In this document: positions 1 to 6,042 of the stretch, in pieces
Numbering within the stretch: the first letter of the stretch is position 1
How the letters are laid out: each line of letters starts with the position of its first letter
Assembly: GCA_028290765.1 (NCBI GenBank)
Contig: JAQGJF010000140.1
Span: 1-6,060, forward strand
DNA from: Tardiphaga sp.
GTDB lineage: Bacteria > Pseudomonadota > Alphaproteobacteria > Rhizobiales > Xanthobacteraceae
Direction: 5' to 3'
DNA length: 6,060 nucleotides
Position numbers and translations under genes: made by a program
Notes under the pieces: generated by a model
Databases searched by the model: none
Told to the model about the DNA's origin: nothing
The model's input: the letters and a program-made list of their open reading frames with translations, nothing else

Positions 1-64
1 ATTCAGAAATCCCTGATGCGCAACGTCATCTGCACGCGAGTGAATGCGCGAGTTGCGGAACTTT
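1..64. other. Window edge downstream of phaZ, no gene seen
   Basis: This short stretch lies beyond the phaZ stop codon. I see no coding region that can be supported. A six-base inverted repeat (CGCAAC at 19-24 and GTTGCG at 52-57) has a 27-base loop and no T-run in the phaZ reading direction, so I do not call it a terminator. The phaZ transcript probably ends beyond the left edge. Confidence 0.5.
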
Positions 65-1390
65 TTATTCAGCAGCAGACATCGAGGCCTTGGTATTGGC
101 GGCCGACATCATGAAATCGGAAATACGCGGCACGATTTCCGATCTGAATCGCGAACCATTGAACACGCCGTAGTGACCGACGCCCTTTTGCACATAATGC
201 ACCCGTCGATTTTGCGGAATCGCGCTGCAGATCGTGTGCGTGGCTTCGGTCTGACCGAGTCCCGAGATGTCGTCGTTCTCGCCTTCGTCCGTCATCAGCG
301 CGACGCGGGTGACTTTCGACGGATCGACCAGTTTGCCGCGATGGGTCATCTCGCCCTTCGGCAGCGCGTGCCTGACGAACACCGTGTCGACCGTCTGCAA
401 ATAGTATTCCGCCGTGAGGTCCATCACCGCCAGATATTCGTCGTAGAAGTCGCGGTGCTTGTCGACCAGGTCGCCGTCGCCCTTGACCAGGTTCTTGAAC
501 AGCGCCTTGTGCGCGTCCATGTGCCGGTCGAAATTCATGCTGATGAAGCCGTTGAGCTGCAAAAACCCCGGATAGACGTCGCGCATCACGCCTGGATGCG
601 GAAACGGCACCTTGGTGATGACGTTGTTGCGGAACCAGTCGATGCCCTTTTCGGCGGCGAGATTGTTGACCGCGGTCGGGTTGCGGCGGGTATCGATCGG
701 GCCGCCCATCAGCGTCATCGACAATGGAACATAGGGGTCGTGAGCCGCTTCCATGACCGAAACCGCGGCCACCACCGGCACCGAGGGCTGGCAAACCGCC
801 ACCACATGCATGTTGCCGCCGAGTGCGTGCAGCATCTCGATGAGGTAGTCGACATAGTCGTCGAGATCGAAGCGCCCCTGCGACAACGGCACCATACGGG
901 CGTCGGACCAGTCGGTGATATAGACGTCGTGGGTCGGCAGGAACGCCTCGACGGTGCCGCGCAGCAGCGTGGCGTAGTGACCCGACATCGGCGCCACGAT
1001 CAGCACGCGCGGCTGCGGCGCACGCAGCGGGCGCAGGTGCTTGCGATCAAAATAGAGCAGACGGCAGAACGGCTTTTCCCAGACCGAACGGATCTCGATC
1101 GGGGTGCGGACGCCGTTGACCTCGGTATCGTGCAGGCCCCATTCCGGCTTGCCGTAGCGGCGGGTGGTGCGCTCGAACAATTCGCAGCTGGCGGCGACGG
1201 ATTTGCCGAATTCGGTATGCGACCATGGATTAAGCGGATTCTGGAACAGAATCTTGGTGGCGTCGGTCACCGCGCGTGCCGGATTGAGCGACGCCTTCGC
1301 CATCTCGTACATCCAGTACATCGGCGTCGTCATCGCCGGGCTGACTTCCCCCGGAAGCGCCGGCGGCTTGCCAAATTCACCAATCGGCAT
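65..1390 (-). CDS. phaZ: Intracellular polyhydroxyalkanoate (PHB) depolymerase PhaZ
   Basis: PhaZ mobilises the carbon store by cleaving native intracellular PHB granules in the cytoplasm. The 441-residue product has an alpha/beta-hydrolase core and a C-terminal part like the PHB depolymerase C-terminal family. There is no signal peptide, as expected for the intracellular type and unlike secreted depolymerases. The lipase-box equivalent reads VCQPSVP, with Cys200 as nucleophile instead of Ser. Asp373 (ENDDISGLGQ) and His406 (GVGHYGVFNG) complete a triad. The Cys-Asp and Asp-His spacings (173 and 33) nearly match the Cys183/Asp355/His388 triad known for Ralstonia eutropha PhaZ1. Start choice: a TTG 12 bases upstream (1400-1402) would add four residues. 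The ATG at 1390 is preferred because GAGGA lies 5-6 bases before it, and the TTG overlaps that ribosome site. The gene follows the ABC operon on the same strand after 116 bases and is probably transcribed on its own. No pha synthesis or phasin gene is adjacent. Confidence 0.93.
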   Translation of the reverse strand: MPIGEFGKPPALPGEVSPAMTTPMYWMYEMAKASLNPARAVTDATKILFQNPLNPWSHTEFGKSVAASCELFERTTRRYGKPEWGLHDTEVNGVRTPIEIRSVWEKPFCRLLYFDRKHLRPLRAPQPRVLIVAPMSGHYATLLRGTVEAFLPTHDVYITDWSDARMVPLSQGRFDLDDYVDYLIEMLHALGGNMHVVAVCQPSVPVVAAVSVMEAAHDPYVPLSMTLMGGPIDTRRNPTAVNNLAAEKGIDWFRNNVITKVPFPHPGVMRDVYPGFLQLNGFISMNFDRHMDAHKALFKNLVKGDGDLVDKHRDFYDEYLAVMDLTAEYYLQTVDTVFVRHALPKGEMTHRGKLVDPSKVTRVALMTDEGENDDISGLGQTEATHTICSAIPQNRRVHYVQKGVGHYGVFNGSRFRSEIVPRISDFMMSAANTKASMSAAE

Positions 1391-1420
1391 GCTGTTCCTC
1401 AATCACGTTGCAGACCCCAA

Positions 1421-1451
1421 CATATGTGGCCACGGCGTAACAAAGCGTCAA
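1421..1451 (-). promoter_or_regulatory. Candidate phaZ promoter
   Basis: On the minus strand a TTGACG hexamer (1446-1451) is a good -35 match. It is followed 18-19 bases later by an AT-rich ACATATG stretch (1421-1427) that is only a weak -10. The site lies about 30-60 bases upstream of the phaZ ATG, inside the only gap between the permease gene and phaZ. A perfect 10-bp palindrome, TGTGCGCACA, lies 16 bases upstream of the -35 at 1468-1477 and could be a regulator site. This is a motif call by eye; the -10 is poor, so confidence is low. Confidence 0.3.
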
Positions 1452-1506
1452 TATGCAGCGGGGGAGTTGTGCGCACAGTTAATGCACCGAAAACCCGGTA
1501 GACCCC

Positions 1507-2337
1507 CTATTCGCCGCCCGAAATCAGCGAGCCATGGCGGCGCGCGCTCCGCAGCAGCGCCAGGAAGATCGCAAATGAGCCGGCAAACAGCACCGCATTG
1601 ATCAGCAGGGCCTGGACCATCAGATCGGCACGAAACACATGGTCGCTCAGCAGTGCCCGCATACCCTCGAACACGTAGGTCGGCGGCAGGCTCCAGGCCA
1701 CGTATTGCAGCCAGTGCGGCAATACCGTTACCGGATAATAAACGCAGCACAGCGGCAACACCCCGAACATCAGTGTCCAGACGATGCTTTCGGCGCCCAG
1801 CCCGTTCCGCAGCACCAGTCCGGAGACGAAGATGCCGAGCGACCAGCTGGTGAAGATCAGATTGCAGAAGAACGCGATCAGCGGCAGGCCGAGGCTGTAG
1901 AAATTGAACTCGAAGAAGATGATCGCCAGCAGGGTCATCGGAATGACGCCGATGGCCAGCCGGATCAGGCTCATGACCATCAGCGAGATCAGGAATTCGA
2001 TCGGCCGCAGCGGGCTCATCATCAGGTTGCCGAGATTACGCGCCCACATCTCCTCGAGAAACGAGATCGAAAAGCCGAGCTGGCCGCGAAACAGGATGTC
2101 CCACAGGATGATGGCGCCGACGAAGGTGCCGCCGGCGCGGGCAAAAAACCCGGCATTCTGCGAGATGTAGCTCTGCAGGAATCCCCAGGTCACGATTTGC
2201 AGCGCCGGCCAGTACACCAGTTCCAGCAGGCGCGGCCAGGATGAAATCAGCAGGTACCAGTAGCGCAGGATCATCGCGCCGATGCGGTGCAGCGCGATGC
2301 CGCGGTGGATCTCGCGGCTGATTTCGATCTGGCTCAT
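1507..2337 (-). CDS. ABC-2 type transporter permease
   Basis: This is the membrane subunit of an ABC exporter, 276 residues long, the usual size for this family. About six hydrophobic segments can be seen, at roughly 36-56, 70-90, 115-142, 148-172, 184-204 and 241-263, with a cytoplasmic amphipathic N-terminus. The stretch from about 198 to 229 (VYYPVTVLP, then SLPPTYVFEGMRALL) resembles the conserved ABC-2/NodJ-type signature before the last membrane segment. The start is the ATG at 2335-2337, which overlaps the TGA of the upstream ATPase gene (ATGA, 4 bp), implying translational coupling. An AGGAA lies about nine bases upstream. A longer in-frame reading back to 2478 lies wholly within the ATPase gene, and its extra residues look like an out-of-frame translation. 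Together with the ATPase it forms a complete half-transporter pair, likely acting as 2+2 subunits. The substrate cannot be told; no nod, capsule or antibiotic gene is nearby. Confidence 0.88.
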   Translation of the reverse strand: MSQIEISREIHRGIALHRIGAMILRYWYLLISSWPRLLELVYWPALQIVTWGFLQSYISQNAGFFARAGGTFVGAIILWDILFRGQLGFSISFLEEMWARNLGNLMMSPLRPIEFLISLMVMSLIRLAIGVIPMTLLAIIFFEFNFYSLGLPLIAFFCNLIFTSWSLGIFVSGLVLRNGLGAESIVWTLMFGVLPLCCVYYPVTVLPHWLQYVAWSLPPTYVFEGMRALLSDHVFRADLMVQALLINAVLFAGSFAIFLALLRSARRHGSLISGGE

Positions 2338-3128
2338 GATGCGGATTCCTGAGCGCGGCCGCGCGCGACGTCCAGAAACACCTCCTCGAGCGTGGAGCGG
2401 TTGTAGCGGGCCATGATCTGATCCGGGCTGTCGTCGTCCTCGATCCGGCCGCGCTTCATGATGATGACGCGGTCGCATAACCGCTCCACTTCCAGCATGT
2501 TGTGCGAGGCCAGCAGGATGGTGGCGCGATGGGTCTTGCGATAGGTCTCGAGATGCTGCCGGATCCAGTCCGCAGTGTCCGGGTCGAGCGACGCCGTCGG
2601 TTCATCCAGCAGCAGCAGCTCCGGCTGGTTGATCAGCGCCTTGGCCAGGGCGACACGGGTCTTTTGTCCCGCCGACAGCTTGCCGTTGGCGCGATCGAGA
2701 AATTCCGTGAGGTCGAGATCGGCGGCGAGCTCCTCGATGCGCTCGCGCAGATTCCTGACCGCATAGAGCCGGCCGAACACGGTCAGGTTCTGCCGCACCG
2801 TCAGCCGCATCGGCATGTCGACGTAGGGGCTTTCGAAAGTCATCCGGCCGAGCACCGCGGCACTTTGATCGGGCATCGACGCGCCCAGCACCTGCACCCG
2901 CCCGGACGTCGGCAGCACCAGCCCCATGATCATGGCGATGGTCGTCGTCTTGCCGGCGCCGTTGCCGCCGAGCAGCCCGGTAATGCTGCCGTGTGCGATG
3001 CGAAACGACACATCGTCCACCGCGCGGGTGGTCTTGTAGACCTTGACGAGGTGCTCGACCTCGATGGCCGCGGGCCGCGCCGGATCGGACACGGGCAGAC
3101 CGGGCGATGTTGCGCTATCGATCATCAT
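2334..3128 (-). CDS. ABC transporter ATP-binding protein (ABC-2 exporter class)
   Basis: This cytoplasmic ATPase of 264 residues powers the permease encoded immediately downstream. Visible motifs in order: Walker A GGNGAGKT (54-61), signature LSAGQ (151-155), Walker B LLLLDE (171-176) with catalytic Glu176, D-loop SLD (180-182), and switch His209 in LLASHN. The C-terminal STLEEVFLDVA resembles the conserved tail of NodI/DrrA-like ATPases. Two positions are unusual. The place where the Q-loop Gln is expected reads TFESPYVDMP (Glu99), and the signature has Ala where Gly is common. The first ~20 residues are a Pro/Ala/Ser-rich extension before the ATPase fold. Start: ATG at 3126-3128, with a second ATG directly after it. 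An in-frame TGA nine bases upstream excludes a longer protein. No good Shine-Dalgarno sequence precedes it, so the second ATG or a weak site may be used. Substrate unknown; export is inferred from family class. Confidence 0.92.
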   Translation of the reverse strand: MMIDSATSPGLPVSDPARPAAIEVEHLVKVYKTTRAVDDVSFRIAHGSITGLLGGNGAGKTTTIAMIMGLVLPTSGRVQVLGASMPDQSAAVLGRMTFESPYVDMPMRLTVRQNLTVFGRLYAVRNLRERIEELAADLDLTEFLDRANGKLSAGQKTRVALAKALINQPELLLLDEPTASLDPDTADWIRQHLETYRKTHRATILLASHNMLEVERLCDRVIIMKRGRIEDDDSPDQIMARYNRSTLEEVFLDVARGRAQESAS

Positions 3129-3194
3129 GCCGGTCGTTCATTGGGCCATCGCGGCGGCGAGCGCAAGACGGCGGATCAGCACAATCTGCCGCGC

Positions 3195-3236
3195 AGGGCG
3201 TCATCGCGCCGCGATGGCGCCCTACGTTTTTGTTTT
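3195..3236 (+). terminator. Terminator-like hairpin with T-run, no plus-strand gene before it
   Basis: The arms at 3195-3206 and 3212-3223 pair over 12 bp with a single T-G wobble, around a five-base loop (CGCCG). Three bases later comes TTTTTGTTTT (3227-3236). This is the shape of a strong Rho-independent terminator in the plus direction. No A-rich stretch lies on the other side, so it should not work well for the minus strand. The only genes to its left are on the minus strand, so it would end either antisense transcription coming out of the ABC operon or a small RNA started in 3129-3194. It could also be a dispersed palindromic repeat. The structure is seen directly; its role is inferred. 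Confidence 0.5.
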
Positions 3237-3250
3237 GTCGCGTTTTCTAC

Positions 3251-3277
3251 CGCAGATAAGTCTACGCAATCTGCGTA
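3251..3277. promoter_or_regulatory. Nested dyads, candidate operator between divergent genes
   Basis: Two inverted repeats share their right arm: CGCAGAT (3251-3257) with ATCTGCG (3269-3275), and TACGCA (3263-3268) with TGCGTA (3272-3277), both perfect. An extra copy of CAATCTGC occurs in direct orientation at 3182-3189, matching 3267-3274. The site lies about midway between the start of the ABC operon and the start of the kinase gene, so a bound regulator could affect either. The palindrome does not match the known RegA/RegR-type or FixK/FNR boxes as I remember them. The regulator is unknown. Confidence 0.35.
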
Positions 3278-3292
3278 AACTTGATTGCTATG

Positions 3293-3358
3293 CGAACCGG
3301 TACCCACCCCCGGATCGAGTCCGAGGGCATGCTTCGCTTGAAAACGCTCCGGTTTGCC
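3293..3358. repeat. Possible fragment of a dispersed intergenic repeat
   Basis: The stretch around CGGATCGAGTCCGAGGGCA and the following GCTTCGCTTGAAAACGCTC resembles a sequence I remember as recurring between genes in Bradyrhizobium-like genomes. There it often yields spurious short proteins with the peptide AFSSEACPRTRSG when read on the minus strand, and that peptide is present here. Only one copy is in this window, so repetition cannot be shown from the sequence. It lies in the leader region of the kinase gene and carries no gene of its own. Confidence 0.3.
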
Positions 3359-3398
3359 GAGATTTGTGATCGCCACGGCACACGGCTAAAGTCAGACT

Positions 3399-4721
3399 AT
3401 GACCGACGTCGCCGCCTCCGATTTTCACCATCCGCGCCGCTATGTCCGTCTGGACACCATCTTGCGGCTGCGCTGGCTGGCAGTGCTGGGGCAGCTCGCC
3501 GCCATTTTCATCGTGGTGCAGGGCCTCGAATTCGACCTGCCGATCGTTCCCTGCGTCGCCATCATCTGCCTCTCGGCGCTGCTCAATCTCGTGCTGCAGA
3601 TGGAATTCAACCCGATGCAGCGGCTGGAACCGGCCTACGCGGCGGCGCTGCTGGCGCTGAACATCGCCGAACTGGCCGGGCTTTTGTTCTTCACCGGCGG
3701 CTTGCAGAATCCGTTCTCGTTCCTGTTTCTGGCGCCGGTGCTGATTTCGGCGACCGCGCTGCCGACGCGCCTGACCATCGCGCTCGGCGTCTTCGCCGCG
3801 GCCTGCGCCACCGCGCTGGGCTTTTTCCACATGCCGCTACCCTGGGACGGCGACGATCCGCTGGTGCTGCCGCCGATCTATCTGTTCGGCGTCTGGCTCT
3901 CGATCCTGCTGGCGATCGGCGTCACCAGTCTCTATGCGTTCCAGGTCACCGAAGAGGCCCGCAAGCTCTCCGACGCGCTAGCCGCGACCGAACTGGTGCT
4001 GACCCGGGAACAGCATCTGACCCAGATCGACGGTCTCGCCGCCGCGGCGGCGCACGAACTCGGCACGCCGCTCTCGACGATCTTCCTGATTTCGCGCGAA
4101 CTCGAAAAGACCATCACCGGCAACAGCCAGCTGGCGGATGATCTCAAGACGTTGCGCGAACAGGCGCAGCGCTGCCGGGATATCCTGGCCAAGATCACGC
4201 AATTGTCCTCCAGCGGCGCCCCGTTCGACCGCATGCCGCTGTCGACCCTGATCGAGGAGGCGGTGGCGCCGCATCGCGACTTCGGCATTGCCATCAAGGT
4301 CCGGATCGCGGTCGCCGGCGCCAGCGAGCCGGTCGGCATGCGCAATCCCGCGATTCTCTATGGCGTCGGCAACATCCTGGAGAACGCCGTCGATTTCGCG
4401 CGTGAAATCGTCGAGGTGAACGCGTGGTGGAACGCCGACACCGTCGAAATCGTGATTTCCGACGATGGGCCGGGTATCGCGCCCGACATGCTGAAGCGGA
4501 TCGGCGAACCGTATCTGTCGCGGCGGCGCAGCGCCGACGAGGCGCCGGGCGAACATACCGGCTTAGGTCTTGGGGTCTTCATCGCCCGGACGCTGCTGGA
4601 GCGGACCGGCGCAAAAGTCTCCTTCAGCAACCGGACCTTTCCCGATCACGGCGCGGTGGTGCAGATCGCCTGGCCGCGCGACCGCTTCGAGGCCGCCGAG
4701 CGTCCCGATCCATCGGATTAG
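3399..4721 (+). CDS. regB: RegB/PrrB/ActS/RegS-family redox-sensitive sensor histidine kinase
   Basis: This inner-membrane sensor kinase (440 residues) reads the redox state of the respiratory chain and, in this family, phosphorylates a RegA/ActR/RegR regulator. Targets in relatives include photosynthesis, nitrogen and CO2 fixation, hydrogenase and oxidases. The N-terminal half has about six hydrophobic segments (roughly 25-43, 49-68, 79-98, 106-121, 125-143, 157-182). It also carries the family hallmark GGLQNPF at 100-106, tied to quinone sensing in Rhodobacter RegB. The H-box AAAHELGTPLSTI carries phosphorylated His219. Cys259 in EQAQRCRDIL sits where the redox-active Cys265 of R. capsulatus RegB lies. 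The ATPase part shows the N-box (Asn325, Asn329), DDGPGI (355-360) and TGLGLG (387-392). All catalytic residues are intact. Start: ATG 3399, with an in-frame TAA twelve bases upstream; the ribosome site is weak. In Bradyrhizobium this gene is called regS. Its partner regulator gene is not directly downstream; a convergent MFS gene is there instead. Confidence 0.93.
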   Translation: MTDVAASDFHHPRRYVRLDTILRLRWLAVLGQLAAIFIVVQGLEFDLPIVPCVAIICLSALLNLVLQMEFNPMQRLEPAYAAALLALNIAELAGLLFFTGGLQNPFSFLFLAPVLISATALPTRLTIALGVFAAACATALGFFHMPLPWDGDDPLVLPPIYLFGVWLSILLAIGVTSLYAFQVTEEARKLSDALAATELVLTREQHLTQIDGLAAAAAHELGTPLSTIFLISRELEKTITGNSQLADDLKTLREQAQRCRDILAKITQLSSSGAPFDRMPLSTLIEEAVAPHRDFGIAIKVRIAVAGASEPVGMRNPAILYGVGNILENAVDFAREIVEVNAWWNADTVEIVISDDGPGIAPDMLKRIGEPYLSRRRSADEAPGEHTGLGLGVFIARTLLERTGAKVSFSNRTFPDHGAVVQIAWPRDRFEAAERPDPSD

Positions 4722-5962
4722 ACCTCCGGGCCGGGAAACTGCGGCGCTACCTGCAACATCGCCCGGCGCTTCGCGAAGGCCGCAAGCCCCAGCACCACAA
4801 GCCCCAGCAGCACCGGCGGGAACACCACCATATTGACCGCGGACCAGCCGTAATTCGCCAGCAATTGCCCCGACGAAAACGACCCCAGCGCCATCACCCC
4901 GAACACCAGGAAATCGTTGAACGCCTGCACCTTGTTGCGTTCCTGCGGCCGGTGGGTTTCCAGCACCAGCGCAGAAGCGCCGATGAAGCTGAAATTCCAG
5001 CCGAGCCCAAGCACGACCAGCACCGTCCAGAAATGCAGCGCCGTGAGGCCTGAAAGCCCGATCGTCGCGGCAACGGCTTCCAGCACGAGGCCGATCGCGA
5101 CGATTCGCGGCGCGCCAAACCGCGCGATCAGCGACCCCGTGAAAAAGCTCGGCGCATACATCGCCACGATGTGCCATTGCAGGCCGAAATTCGAATCGCT
5201 CAAACTCAGTCCGCAGATTCTCATCGCCAGCGGCGCCGAGGTCATCACCAGATTCATCATCGAATAGGACACCACGCCGCAAATCGCCGCCGCGATAAAG
5301 CGCGGCTGCCGCGCGATCTCCGATAGCGGTCGCCCGCCGTGAAAATCCGCCGCCTGGGGTTTTGGCGCATCGACGCCAGCCAGGACCGCCATCGCGATCA
5401 GCGCCACCACGGCCTGCGCCGCAAAGCTGAAAGCGAACAGATAGGGCGGCCAGATGTCCATCGTCCACTGCACCAGTTGCGGCCCGAGCACGCCGGCGAA
5501 CACGCCGCCGGCCATCACCCACGACACCGCCTTCGGACGAAACGCGGCGCTGGCGCCGTCGGCCGCCGCAAAGCGGTAGGACTGCGAAACCGACGCATAG
5601 AGGCCACCAAGGAAGGTCGCGCAGCAAAACAGCACGAAGGATCCGCGCAGGATCGCGAACGCCGCCAGCACGCCGGTCAACACGCCGCAACCGGTGCCGA
5701 TCATGAACGCCACGCGCCGTCCATAGGCTCGTGAGATCGCGCCGGTCGGCAAGGTGCCGGCTGCCAGCCCGACCACGTAGACCGAGATCGGCACCGTCGC
5801 CAGCGAAACGTCCGGCGCCAGGGTCGCGCCGATGATGGAGCCAGTGGCGAAAATGACCGCGGAATTGGCGCCGGTCAGCGCCTGCGCCGCGGCGAGCCTG
5901 ATCACATTGGACCGCGCCCGTGCGTCGTCGGAAACCTCGTCAGTCACGGTCACGTCGATCAT
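4718..5962 (-). CDS. Major facilitator superfamily (MFS) transporter, substrate unknown
   Basis: This predicted inner-membrane secondary transporter has 414 residues and twelve hydrophobic segments in two sets of six, split by a hydrophilic loop near 198-220. The loop between segments 2 and 3 carries a motif A variant, GAISRAYGRR (74-83), and a weaker echo in the second half reads TGSLIARFGAPR (275-286). Segment 10 has GLGWNFSFIGAS (319-330), and the next loop has ETHRPQERNKVQAFNDF, a pattern I associate with a widespread uncharacterised proteobacterial MFS group. A drug- or metabolite-efflux role is possible but nothing in the sequence fixes it. Start: ATG at 5960-5962 is chosen over the TTG six bases upstream, because the weak GGCGGA ribosome site is properly spaced only for the ATG. 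Its TAA overlaps the TAG of the kinase gene on the opposite strand (TTAG), so no terminator fits between them. It is preceded by structured leader DNA. Confidence 0.88.
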   Translation of the reverse strand: MIDVTVTDEVSDDARARSNVIRLAAAQALTGANSAVIFATGSIIGATLAPDVSLATVPISVYVVGLAAGTLPTGAISRAYGRRVAFMIGTGCGVLTGVLAAFAILRGSFVLFCCATFLGGLYASVSQSYRFAAADGASAAFRPKAVSWVMAGGVFAGVLGPQLVQWTMDIWPPYLFAFSFAAQAVVALIAMAVLAGVDAPKPQAADFHGGRPLSEIARQPRFIAAAICGVVSYSMMNLVMTSAPLAMRICGLSLSDSNFGLQWHIVAMYAPSFFTGSLIARFGAPRIVAIGLVLEAVAATIGLSGLTALHFWTVLVVLGLGWNFSFIGASALVLETHRPQERNKVQAFNDFLVFGVMALGSFSSGQLLANYGWSAVNMVVFPPVLLGLVVLGLAAFAKRRAMLQVAPQFPGPEV

Positions 5963-5972
5963 CGGCAATTCC

Positions 5973-6042
5973 GCCCCGGATGCGGTCCGATCCTGAATCG
6001 GACCCGCTCTTTTGCGGGACTATGAACGGGGCAAAGGCCCCG
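5973..6042 (-). promoter_or_regulatory. Structured leader upstream of the MFS gene: three packed inverted repeats
   Basis: In MFS reading order there are three hairpins. The first pairs 6037-6042 with 6027-6032 (six bp, four-base loop). The second pairs 6014-6018 with 6003-6007 (CCCGC/GCGGG, six-base loop). The third pairs 5997-6004 with 5984-5991 (eight bp, five-base loop), and one bulged base lets it extend by two more pairs into the second. Hairpins two and three share bases and compete. The ribosome-site region (CGGGGC, minus strand of 5973-5978) is also complementary to the inner arm of the first hairpin (GCCCCG), so it could be masked by it. This could be a cis-acting RNA leader, the terminator of a gene beyond the window, or a palindromic repeat. 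No upstream promoter is visible. Confidence 0.35.

Noticed and set aside
1487..1500. Small hairpin (ACCG/CGGT) after the permease stop as the ABC operon terminator
   Set aside because: The stem has only four pairs and no T-run follows it in the minus-strand direction.
44..1501. A 485-codon open frame on the plus strand opposite phaZ, longer than phaZ itself
   Set aside because: Its product is dominated by Arg, His and Asp with no recognisable domain or plausible fold. The opposite frame encodes a complete PhaZ with its catalytic triad. Long antisense frames are common in GC-rich codon usage.
2338..2478. N-terminal extension of the permease by 47 residues
   Set aside because: The extra part lies wholly within the ATPase coding sequence and reads as Arg/His/Gly-rich shifted translation. 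The ATGA overlap start with an upstream AGGAA fits better.
3099..3140. An eight-codon upstream reading frame (ATG at about 3138) overlapping the ATPase start
   Set aside because: It has no convincing ribosome site and such tiny frames arise often by chance; nothing suggests it is translated.
3281..3295. TTGAT at 3281 as part of a FixK/FNR box
   Set aside because: The second half reads ATGCG where ATCAA is needed, so only one half-site is present.
3338..3366. TTGAAA followed 17 bases later by GATTTG as a promoter for the kinase gene
   Set aside because: The second hexamer matches the -10 consensus at only two positions, and the first part lies within the suspected repeat.
3281..4141. A 286-codon plus-strand frame across the start of the kinase gene
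   Set aside because: It is a shifted reading of the kinase gene, rich in Arg and low in hydrophobic runs; the kinase frame carries all expected motifs.
4563..5690. A 375-codon frame on the minus strand overlapping the MFS gene
   Set aside because: The product is Gly/Arg/Ala-rich without membrane segments, and it lies in a shifted frame over a well-supported twelve-segment MFS gene.
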